From: Thermoplasmata archaeon
GTDB lineage: Archaea > Thermoplasmatota > Thermoplasmata > Thermoplasmatales > Thermoplasmataceae
Assembly (NCBI GenBank): GCA_021797025.1
Contig: JAKAAK010000040.1
Coordinates: 1-16,442 of the forward strand
Direction of reading: 5' to 3'
DNA length: 16,442 nt
A model generated the notes under the pieces. It was not told where the DNA came from, searched no databases, and saw only the letters and a program-made list of their open reading frames with translations. A program made the position numbers and the translations under genes. Of the stretch, positions 1 through 6,697 are shown in pieces (positions within the stretch are counted from its first letter, which is position 1; each line of letters opens with the position of its first letter).

Positions 1-122
1 GATGATCTCATCAGAAGTTTAGCAGCTTCGGTATATAGTTTAATCGCCTCCCTTACCCGGTTGTTACTTTCAGCATCCTGTGCCTGTTTTATTATCTGAA
101 GAGCATCATCCACGAGAGTCAT
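1..122 (-). CDS. N-terminal fragment of an MIT-domain protein, possibly a Vps4/CdvC-like AAA ATPase
   Basis: The reverse strand is open from an ATG at 122-120 to the left edge, giving 40 complete codons that begin MTLVDDALQIIKQAQDAES. The visible part is helical and follows the MIT pattern: a first helix with the spacing A-L-x-I-I-x-x-A, then REAIKLYTEAAKLL, which resembles the Vps4 second helix (EEALRLYQHAVEYF-type). MIT domains at the N-terminus of archaeal AAA ATPases are known from the CdvC/Vps4 family, and Thermoplasma has a Vps4-like ATPase. No Walker motif is visible because the gene leaves the window after 40 residues, so the AAA identity is inference. A TPR-like helical protein is the alternative. 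The ATG lies about 23 bp from the centre of a reverse-strand TATA-like box, as expected for a leaderless start. It diverges from the zinc-ribbon gene at 255. Confidence 0.6.
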   Translation of the reverse strand, partial: MTLVDDALQIIKQAQDAESNNRVREAIKLYTEAAKLLMRS

Positions 123-136
123 GTTATAGAATACAA

Positions 137-150
137 TAAATATAATTAAG
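137..150 (-). promoter_or_regulatory. TATA-like promoter of the MIT-domain gene
   Basis: Read on the minus strand the segment is CTTAATTATATTTA, an archaeal TATA-like element. Its centre is about 23 bp upstream of the ATG at 122, predicting transcription starting at or next to the start codon. Confidence 0.4.
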
Positions 151-218
151 TATTTCTAAAATTTAATTATAAACCTATTTTCAGTATATCAATCCGATAT
201 TGTAGTTATTATAGAAAA

Positions 219-247
219 TTTATATACTGTTCTATAATATATAGAAC
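219..247 (+). promoter_or_regulatory. TATA box and 19-bp palindromic operator candidate
   Basis: TTTATATA at 219-226 is a good archaeal TATA box for the gene at 255. Just downstream, over the expected initiation region, GTTCTATA (229-236) and TATAGAAC (240-247) form a perfect 8+8 inverted repeat around a 3-bp ATA centre. The half-site TATAGAA also occurs alone at 125-131 and 210-216. A dyad at this position would suit a repressor that blocks polymerase loading. No regulator gene is visible nearby, so its identity is unknown. Confidence 0.5.
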
Positions 248-254
248 GATAAAC

Positions 255-488
255 ATGACAGAAGAATACAGTGTTAAATGTCCCAAATGTGGAAATGAAT
301 TTACGGTTAATTATTCAGCGTGGAATTCGCTGTCCGATCCGGAGGTCGGTGTAATATTCAGATATGGACTACATACATTTTCATGCAAATGCCCGGAATG
401 CCACACAAGATCAAGATATCATGTTACAGATAGCGATGAAGTTATAACCGGCAGCGAAGAGGAAGAAGGCGGAGATAATGAATCCTGA
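255..488 (+). CDS. Small zinc-ribbon protein with acidic tail
   Basis: This 77-residue protein has a CPKC pair at C9/C12 and a second cluster C44-x-C46-x-x-C49, the layout of a two-knuckle zinc ribbon. The extra Cys at 44 gives five candidate ligands. The last 20 or so residues are strongly acidic (GSEEEEGGDNES at the end). No catalytic domain, signal peptide or membrane segment is visible. Proteins of this sort often act as nucleic-acid- or protein-binding accessory factors, but I cannot assign a target. The ATG follows the TATA box centre by about 32 bp, so the mRNA leader should be only a few bases, and there is no Shine-Dalgarno sequence. It is the only gene between the divergent MIT-domain gene and the trehalose operon, about 80 bp before the operon's first start codon. 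Confidence 0.75.
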   Translation: MTEEYSVKCPKCGNEFTVNYSAWNSLSDPEVGVIFRYGLHTFSCKCPECHTRSRYHVTDSDEVITGSEEEEGGDNES

Positions 489-542
489 ATTTGTTATTTC
501 AATAAAGCACTTTTTGAATAGATACCGGCAGCTTCAAAAACT

Positions 543-550
543 CTTTATAT
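543..550 (+). promoter_or_regulatory. TATA box of the trehalose operon
   Basis: CTTTATAT lies with its centre about 25 bp upstream of the ATG at 572. It is too close to the earlier ATG at 557 for that codon to be on the transcript, so it decides the start of the GH15 gene. Confidence 0.5.
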
Positions 551-571
551 CTTATAATGCTTTATTTTTCA

Positions 572-2413
572 ATGGGATCATATAGGGGCTTACACGACAT
601 AAAAAATACATACACTTCAGATTATCTCAAAATAAAGGACCACGGATTCATTGTAAATAACAGGACTGCTGCCCTGGTAGGGATGGATGGCACTGTTGAC
701 TGGGCCTGTTTTCCAGATTTCAATTCAAATCCGGTGTTTGATTCAATTCTTGATGCGCATAAGGGAGGCTATTTAAAGACAAAACCAGTGGCTGTATGCC
801 ATGTTAACCAGTTCTATGAAGAATTTACCAATGTCCTCATTACTGAATTTATAAAAGACAATCATGTTGTCCTCAGACTCACCGATTTTCTCCCTGTTTC
901 GGGATACAGTACCATAAATTTTCCGGAAATACACAGATTTATCGAGGCACCGTTTACCGATATTGATATAATGCTGGATCTGAAGCCCGATTTCAATTTC
1001 GGTACTGATCACGTAAAAATAAGTGAAAATAGATATGGTTATCTTTTTTCATCCAAAGACAGAACACTGGGAATTTCAACAAATTTAAAACTTCAGAAAG
1101 GGAAGGAAAATGTTTTTATCAATACAACCCTGAAAAAAGGTACATACCAGTGGGTAGTGATATTGAGCGGGGTTCGGCAGATAGGGAACGTTGAACAGTA
1201 CAGTTCCTACGATAGGCTGGAAGAAAGCAGAAATTACTGGAGATCATGGACAGGCAAGATTAATTACAGCGGGCTTTATTACGATCATGTGCTCAGATCC
1301 GCTCTCACCCTGAAGGGTCTTTTCTATGAGCCCACAGGGATGATGGTGGCTGCACCTACCACCAGTTTGCCGGAAGATATAGGCGGAGAGCGGAACTGGG
1401 ATTACCGTTTTACATGGATCAGGGATACTGCATATGTGATAGAATCGCTTTCCCTGATAGGACTGAAGGATGAAGCCTCAAAATTCCTGTATGATCTAAT
1501 GGCAATGGTTCAGAAAGATACAAAAATCAGGACAATATACCCGATCAATTCATCGGATGATATGGACGAAAAAATTATAAATTTCTCCGGATATATGGAT
1601 TCAACTCCTGTAAGAATAGGAAATAAAGCATCGGATCAGTTACAGATAGACCAGTATGGTTCAATTGTGGATGCAGTATTCAGGTTTTATGAGGCTGGAG
1701 GATTGGTTACAACATATCTCTGGGACTTTATAATTGAGATACTGGAAACGCTGAAAAATATATGGAAACTGCCCGACTCAAGTATATGGGAGTTCAGATC
1801 AGAGCCCAGACATTATCTTTACTCCAAATTTATTTCATGGACCGCATTCCACAGAGCCATTATCATGGGAAAATCACTGGGTTACCGTGCACCTTACCGG
1901 GAATGGATGAAGGTTAGAAGGGAAATAAAGGCGGAGATCATGGATAAGGGATATAATACTGAGGTAAACGCATTTACACAGTATTATGGCAGTGATGAGG
2001 TTGATGGTTCCATACTGAGAATGCCACTCACGGGCTTTATTAAAGCAAACGATCCAAAGTTCCTATCCACATTGAAAAAAGTCGAAAAGGATCTAAAAAA
2101 CCCCTGTGATCTTTTCATCAGGTACAGGGATAATGATGGTCTCAGCGGTCATGATAATGGATTTCTATTGTTATCATTCTGGTATGTCGAGGATTTAATA
2201 CTCATGGGGCGTGTGAACGATGCAAAGGAAATATTTGAAAGGTTGCTGTCACGTTCAAACCACCTGATGCTGTTCTCTGAAGAGATAGAATTTAAAGAAT
2301 GCAATGAAATGCTGGGGAATTTTCCACAGGCAATTACGCATCTCGGTGTTATCAGGGCAGCTGTAAAATTAAATTCTGCCCTGCGGAAAAAAGGAATTAA
2401 ATCATATAAATAA
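572..2413 (+). CDS. Glycoside hydrolase family 15 protein, probable trehalase
   Basis: The protein has 613 residues from the ATG at 572 (618 from the in-frame ATG at 557). An N-terminal beta-sandwich-like region (DHGFIVNNRTAALVGMDGTVDWACFP) is followed by the (alpha/alpha)6 catalytic domain. Hallmark GH15 blocks are visible: LPEDIGGERNWDYRFTWIRD, QIDQYGSIVDAVFRF, the general-acid segment SIWEFR (E407 from the 572 start) and the general-base segment LFSEEIEF (E570). There is no signal peptide, so the enzyme is probably cytoplasmic. GH15 contains glucoamylases and trehalases, and trehalases of this family have been described from Thermoplasma. Lying directly upstream of otsA and otsB, it most probably hydrolyses trehalose to glucose. 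Substrate assignment rests on context. The downstream gap to otsA is 30 bp. Confidence 0.85.
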   Translation: MGSYRGLHDIKNTYTSDYLKIKDHGFIVNNRTAALVGMDGTVDWACFPDFNSNPVFDSILDAHKGGYLKTKPVAVCHVNQFYEEFTNVLITEFIKDNHVVLRLTDFLPVSGYSTINFPEIHRFIEAPFTDIDIMLDLKPDFNFGTDHVKISENRYGYLFSSKDRTLGISTNLKLQKGKENVFINTTLKKGTYQWVVILSGVRQIGNVEQYSSYDRLEESRNYWRSWTGKINYSGLYYDHVLRSALTLKGLFYEPTGMMVAAPTTSLPEDIGGERNWDYRFTWIRDTAYVIESLSLIGLKDEASKFLYDLMAMVQKDTKIRTIYPINSSDDMDEKIINFSGYMDSTPVRIGNKASDQLQIDQYGSIVDAVFRFYEAGGLVTTYLWDFIIEILETLKNIWKLPDSSIWEFRSEPRHYLYSKFISWTAFHRAIIMGKSLGYRAPYREWMKVRREIKAEIMDKGYNTEVNAFTQYYGSDEVDGSILRMPLTGFIKANDPKFLSTLKKVEKDLKNPCDLFIRYRDNDGLSGHDNGFLLLSFWYVEDLILMGRVNDAKEIFERLLSRSNHLMLFSEEIEFKECNEMLGNFPQAITHLGVIRAAVKLNSALRKKGIKSYK

Positions 2414-2443
2414 CCTTTTTAATCAAAGCTGTATTATATTTTT

Positions 2444-3775
2444 ATGGATAAACTTCTTATTGTTACCAGCAGGGCCCCCTATTCATACAGAATACAGAAT
2501 GGCAGGGAGATCAAAATACAGAATGTGGGCGGTGTTGCAACTGCACTCACCGGCGTTCTCAAAAAATACAGGGGTACATGGGTTTGCTGGGGCGATGGAA
2601 GGAATGATCAGGCGCATGAAAAAGAGGATATTGATGGCTACACTGTCCGCCGGCTATATCTTACAGCCACCGAGAAACAGGGATTTTATAATGATTACTC
2701 TAACAGTGTGTTATGGCCACTTTTTCATTATTTCAGGAGTAACATAAAGCTGGATGCAACCGGATTTAAATATTATTATGCTGTTAATGAAAAATTCGCA
2801 AAAGCTATCATTGAAGAAATAGATAGTAAAACAACCATATGGATCCACGATTACCAGCTGATGATGGTACCCTCTATCCTCAGAAATCTGGGCATAGCCA
2901 ATAATATTATTTTTTCATGGCATATACCATGGGTATCCTCTGAATTTTTCAGCATTTTACCGGAGGGGAAGTTTCTTGCCAGGAGCATATCCAAATCAAA
3001 CCTGGTGACCTTTCATATAAAATTATACGAAAAAAATTTCCACAGGACGCTTGAATATAACAATATTAAACTTATAAGCCAGCTTAAAACGCTCTCTGTA
3101 CCACTGGGGATTGATACAAGGGTTTATCACCCACTGAAAGGGCAGTACGGGATGCATCACGTGAAAAAGGCCTCCATAATATTTTCCGTTGACAGAATGG
3201 ATTATACAAAAGGCCTAATTCAGAGGGTCAAGGCAATAGATAAGGTGCTAAGTTACAGAAAGGATCTTTCCGGGAAATTCATATACCTCATGAATGTAAC
3301 ACCAAGCAGGGCCGGTATCCAGGGATACGATGAAATCAGGAGCAAGCTGGAGATGGAAATAGGGCGGGTAAACGGGCAGTATAGCACAGCCACCTGGATA
3401 CCTATCGTATACATGTATCATAAAATGTCATTCAGATCCCTTCTAAGTCTTTATTCCAGTGGCGATATTGCCATGATAACACCATTAATAGACGGGTTAA
3501 ACCTTGTGAGCAAAGAATTTGTTGCGACCACGAAAAAGGGAGTTCTCATACTTTCGAAATTTGCAGGGGCCGCTGAGGGACTCAAGGGTGCATTAATAGT
3601 AAATCCCAATAATATAAATGAAATAGCCAGCTCAATTGTTCGTGCTCTCGAAATGAGTGACGAAGAAAGAAAATTGAGGCTTGAAAAGATGAAAAAGTAC
3701 GTACTTTTAAAGAACAGTGATTGGTGGTATAAGAGAATTATAAAGGCAGCAGACAGTAATTATGATAATCAATGA
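2444..3775 (+). CDS. otsA: Trehalose-6-phosphate synthase (GT20)
   Basis: The 443-residue protein transfers glucose from an activated nucleotide sugar to glucose-6-phosphate, forming trehalose-6-phosphate. GT20 signatures are clear: the N-terminal glycine loop NVGGVATALTGVL, TTIWIHDYQLMMVPSILR, the FSWHIPWVSSEFF segment that contacts the acceptor, VDRMDYTKGL in the donor domain, and PLIDGLNLVSKEFVA near the donor-binding end. It is slightly shorter than typical bacterial OtsA (about 470 aa) but has both Rossmann halves. It starts 30 bp after the GH15 stop. An ATATAAATA at 2404-2412, overlapping the upstream stop codon region, could act as an internal promoter, though co-transcription is likelier. 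Its 3' end overlaps otsB by 14 bp, indicating coupled translation. Confidence 0.95.
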   Translation: MDKLLIVTSRAPYSYRIQNGREIKIQNVGGVATALTGVLKKYRGTWVCWGDGRNDQAHEKEDIDGYTVRRLYLTATEKQGFYNDYSNSVLWPLFHYFRSNIKLDATGFKYYYAVNEKFAKAIIEEIDSKTTIWIHDYQLMMVPSILRNLGIANNIIFSWHIPWVSSEFFSILPEGKFLARSISKSNLVTFHIKLYEKNFHRTLEYNNIKLISQLKTLSVPLGIDTRVYHPLKGQYGMHHVKKASIIFSVDRMDYTKGLIQRVKAIDKVLSYRKDLSGKFIYLMNVTPSRAGIQGYDEIRSKLEMEIGRVNGQYSTATWIPIVYMYHKMSFRSLLSLYSSGDIAMITPLIDGLNLVSKEFVATTKKGVLILSKFAGAAEGLKGALIVNPNNINEIASSIVRALEMSDEERKLRLEKMKKYVLLKNSDWWYKRIIKAADSNYDNQ

Positions 3776-4493
3776 AAATCAACTTCTGAGCCGGATCAAG
3801 GGCATAATGGGCCAGGTACCCCAGATTTTCCTGGATTATGATGGAACACTGGTTCCTATAATCAATGATCCGGAATTCAATCAGGCGGATAAATCACTTA
3901 TTGAACTACTTGCATCATTAAATACTGCCTATGAAACATACATAGTTACCGGTAGGGATATATGTGAAATAATGCGGTTTATTGGGGAATATAATATAAT
4001 AGGCCTACACGGTGCGACCTTTCGCATACAGGGAGAAAATCTAGCAGTTCCCGGTTTCAAAAAATATGAACAGTTATCAGGAAAACTTTACAGTGAAAAC
4101 AGTTATCTTGTGGATGAATTTCCGGGTCTGAGAATATATAGAAAATCTGGTGGTTTGCTATTCCACACCGGAAATATTAAAAATCCTGGAAAAATAAGGG
4201 AACTCAGGAAAATTATAATAGGCCTTTCCCGGGAATTTAATATGAATCTGTATACTGGCATAGATATACTGGAATTGAGAATGCCCCGTGTCGATAAAGG
4301 AAATGCAATAAAGTTGCTGAGAAACAAGAATAGGCAGGCAATTATTATGGGCGATGATGCAACAGACGAAGATGCTTTTAAGCTCAACCCTGATGCCATC
4401 ACAATCAAGGTGGGAGATCAGGACACATATGCAAAATATAGCATAGACTATTCATCGGTAAGGCCATTCCTGCTGAAACTGCTAGATTTATAA
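3762..4493 (+). CDS. otsB: Trehalose-6-phosphate phosphatase (HAD family)
   Basis: The 243-residue protein removes phosphate from trehalose-6-phosphate, completing trehalose synthesis in the cytoplasm. HAD motif I is IFLDYDGTLVPI (nucleophile D25, acid/base D27). Motif II is in YIVTGRD. The C-terminal Mg-binding motif is GDDATDEDAF (D198, D199, D202). A small cap domain lies between about residues 100 and 170. Length matches the OtsB family. The start codon lies inside the last codons of otsA, in another frame, so translation is probably coupled. It ends 6 bp before the stop of the convergent epimerase-like gene, leaving almost no space for an intergenic terminator. Confidence 0.93.
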   Translation: MIINENQLLSRIKGIMGQVPQIFLDYDGTLVPIINDPEFNQADKSLIELLASLNTAYETYIVTGRDICEIMRFIGEYNIIGLHGATFRIQGENLAVPGFKKYEQLSGKLYSENSYLVDEFPGLRIYRKSGGLLFHTGNIKNPGKIRELRKIIIGLSREFNMNLYTGIDILELRMPRVDKGNAIKLLRNKNRQAIIMGDDATDEDAFKLNPDAITIKVGDQDTYAKYSIDYSSVRPFLLKLLDL

Positions 4494-4499
4494 TGAAAA

Positions 4500-5288
4500 T
4501 TATCGCATGAAATTCAGAAAATCAATACTTTCAAGATCTGTAAATTTGATTTTATATGTTTTTTCGACTCGTGTTGAATCAATATTATAATCCAATACTT
4601 TTCCTGCATTTATCTTTATGAAAGGGCAGCTATCAGTGTTCACTGAATCATAAAGACGCCTGCCGAACTGATATAATGTCATAGAATCACCGGCTGCGAC
4701 ATTAATGACATGAGATTCCCTGTCCTTCATTGCCTTTTCCACCACCAGTGCAAGGTCAGAATTCAATACTGGATTTAAAATTATACTGTTGTCAAGTTTC
4801 AAAGGTATTTTTCCCCTTATGGCAGTAAGGATATCTGTATAAATATTATATGTGCATTTGCCGTAGATCATTCCACTTCTAACAATAAGAAAATCCTTAT
4901 TTTCTTCTGCAAGCTTCTCAGCATATAATTTTGATTTTCCATATTCCGTTTCAGGTTCTGTAATTGCACTTTCAATTTTTGCCTGCGCTGATGATGAGTA
5001 AACCATCTGGTTAGATATCAGTATTTTTTCCCCGTGTTTGAATCTTGAGTTTATTATCTCCTGGGTACCGCTATTCATTTTCATATATTCGTAATTATTT
5101 GAATAAAATGGTATATTGAAATTATTTATTATATAGTCAAAATTATCCTCCATGGACATAATTGATTCAATATAATTTTTGATTCCTTTTCCTGGATAAA
5201 GTAAATGAATGTCATATGTCTCGGCAAAATCCTTTGCAAATCTGAAACCGAAACTTTCATCTGCATCCATGAGGAGGATTTTTTCCAT
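4500..5288 (-). CDS. NAD-dependent epimerase/dehydratase-like protein (extended SDR) with degenerate Gly loop
   Basis: This roughly 262-residue protein (267 if the in-frame ATG at 5303 is used) resembles RmlD/GalE-type sugar-nucleotide oxidoreductases. It has an N-terminal beta-alpha unit (MEKILLMDADESFGFRFAKDF), SNQMVYSSSA in the place of the catalytic Ser strand, a YGKSK matching the YxxxK pair, and RSGMIYGK plus the C-terminal VINVAAGDSMTLYQFGRRL segment. The first Rossmann loop is unusual: where relatives read TGANGFIG, this reads MDADESFG, so two of the three glycines are replaced by acidic residues. It may bind NAD(P) weakly or not at all. I prefer the start at 5288 because the best TATA box is centred near 5325, which would place transcription initiation downstream of the ATG at 5303. 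Its substrate is unknown. Confidence 0.7.
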   Translation of the reverse strand: MEKILLMDADESFGFRFAKDFAETYDIHLLYPGKGIKNYIESIMSMEDNFDYIINNFNIPFYSNNYEYMKMNSGTQEIINSRFKHGEKILISNQMVYSSSAQAKIESAITEPETEYGKSKLYAEKLAEENKDFLIVRSGMIYGKCTYNIYTDILTAIRGKIPLKLDNSIILNPVLNSDLALVVEKAMKDRESHVINVAAGDSMTLYQFGRRLYDSVNTDSCPFIKINAGKVLDYNIDSTRVEKTYKIKFTDLESIDFLNFMR

Positions 5289-5320
5289 ATTAACTAATTT
5301 CATTCATAGATATAAGTTTG

Positions 5321-5330
5321 TATATAATTT
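5321..5330 (-). promoter_or_regulatory. TATA-like box of the epimerase-like gene
   Basis: On the minus strand the sequence is AAATTATATA, centred about 37 bp before the ATG at 5288 and only 22 bp before the ATG at 5303. It therefore favours the shorter start. Confidence 0.4.
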
Positions 5331-5370
5331 ATCAATGAACATTTTATAAGAATATAATTATCGGATAAAT

Positions 5371-5379
5371 ATTTATATA
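5371..5379 (+). promoter_or_regulatory. TATA box of the MFS transporter gene
   Basis: ATTTATATA lies about 34 bp (box centre) upstream of the ATG at 5409, predicting a leader of only about 7 bases. It shares a 100-bp divergent region with the epimerase-like gene. Confidence 0.5.
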
Positions 5380-5408
5380 TTATTCTGTAATATCTGAAAA
5401 AGGTATTT

Positions 5409-6623
5409 ATGGAAAAGAAAAATATCAGCTTTATTTATCTTGCAATTACAGTAATAATAATGACTTTTTCAATGAGGGCAACAAACAATATGATAATTAC
5501 CACTGTACCACTTCTCGCAAAAATAGACCTAGGTTTTTCAAGGTTCCTTGTGGGAATCATATCTGCAGTAATATATCTATTTACCTTCACTGTTACATTC
5601 TATATAAATCCAAGGCTTAATTCCGTTCTCAGAAGAAAATTATTTATCGGTGCCAATGTGGCAATACTGGTATCCCTTGTAGGCTATTACTTTGCTGATG
5701 GCATAACAATATGGCTGATTTCAGCACTGGCCGGCCTTGCATATGGCATAATGATGCCCAATCTTATTACTTCATCATCTCTCCTGAAAGATCAGAGAGA
5801 ACGGGAAAGATTGATATCCCTGTATTCAGTGGGATTGAGCCTCAGCCTCATTCTGGGGCCTACAATTGAGGATTATGTGCTTACCTTTGTAAGTTACAGA
5901 TATGTGTTTTTATTTTTTATTCCGGTAGTACTTGCAGGTTTAATAGTATCTACAATGATAAAATTTCCAGACACGAAGAATGAAACCCGGGCAAATGTAA
6001 TGAAAAATGATGGGTTAAGGGCAAGCATACTGACAGTAACCACATATAATGTACCATTTGCTGCATTGAGCATCTTCCTAACCCTGTATGCTATATCAAA
6101 ATTCCATGTTTCCGGGGCAGTTGCATATTCTCCATATATTTACTTCTTTTCAGTTTCATTCCTTACAAGGATTGTACTTACAATTCGCCCGTTAAAACAT
6201 ATAAAGATACCGCTGGTTATTTCCATAATCATTACCGGATTTTCACTTACAATGTTTCCTTTCCTTTCAACATTTACAGATTTCCTTCTTCTCATGATGC
6301 TCCTTGGAATTCCACATGGTTCAATATTCCCCATGTCCACTATCATGATCGCCAGGGGGACAACAATTGAACAGAGAAGCGCTGCAAACTCATACTTTAT
6401 GGCATACAATAATGTGCTGTTCATGATAATACCACTGGTATTCGGTTATATAGTGGGATTCATAGGATATGATTATTCATTTTTTATACTCATAATCCCG
6501 GTCATAGCATCGGCAATATACCTCTTCAAAAGATACGGGAACAATTCTACAATATTCATTTCCAATCTGAAGCATAAGAAAGGCATGGCCATGGACTCCG
6601 GGCAGAAAGCGGGAATAAAATAA
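5409..6623 (+). CDS. Major facilitator superfamily transporter
   Basis: The 404-residue protein is almost entirely hydrophobic, with about twelve predicted membrane segments in two six-helix halves split by a charged loop around residues 190-205 (KFPDTKNETRANVMKNDG). An MFS-like loop 2-3 is replaced by a basic stretch (NPRLNSVLRRKLF), and GLAYGIMMPNLITSSSLL resembles TM4 of drug:H+ or sugar MFS members. There is no signal peptide. The C-terminal tail is short and basic (KHKKGMAMDSGQKAGIK). It should act in the cytoplasmic membrane as a secondary carrier. The substrate cannot be read from the sequence. It has its own TATA box and no close co-oriented upstream gene, so it is probably monocistronic. 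Confidence 0.8.
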   Translation: MEKKNISFIYLAITVIIMTFSMRATNNMIITTVPLLAKIDLGFSRFLVGIISAVIYLFTFTVTFYINPRLNSVLRRKLFIGANVAILVSLVGYYFADGITIWLISALAGLAYGIMMPNLITSSSLLKDQRERERLISLYSVGLSLSLILGPTIEDYVLTFVSYRYVFLFFIPVVLAGLIVSTMIKFPDTKNETRANVMKNDGLRASILTVTTYNVPFAALSIFLTLYAISKFHVSGAVAYSPYIYFFSVSFLTRIVLTIRPLKHIKIPLVISIIITGFSLTMFPFLSTFTDFLLLMMLLGIPHGSIFPMSTIMIARGTTIEQRSAANSYFMAYNNVLFMIIPLVFGYIVGFIGYDYSFFILIIPVIASAIYLFKRYGNNSTIFISNLKHKKGMAMDSGQKAGIK

Positions 6624-6651
6624 ACATCTCATTTTCCTGAATATTATTATA

Positions 6652-6670
6652 ACTTTAAATAAATTTATAT
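6652..6670 (+). promoter_or_regulatory. TATA-like region of the P-type ATPase gene
   Basis: CTTTAAATA at 6653-6661 and TTTATAT at 6664-6670 are two overlapping candidate TATA boxes. The second is about 31 bp from the ATG at 6698, predicting a leaderless or nearly leaderless mRNA. Confidence 0.45.
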
Positions 6671-6697
6671 TTCATATCCCTATCATTTATTGATTTT

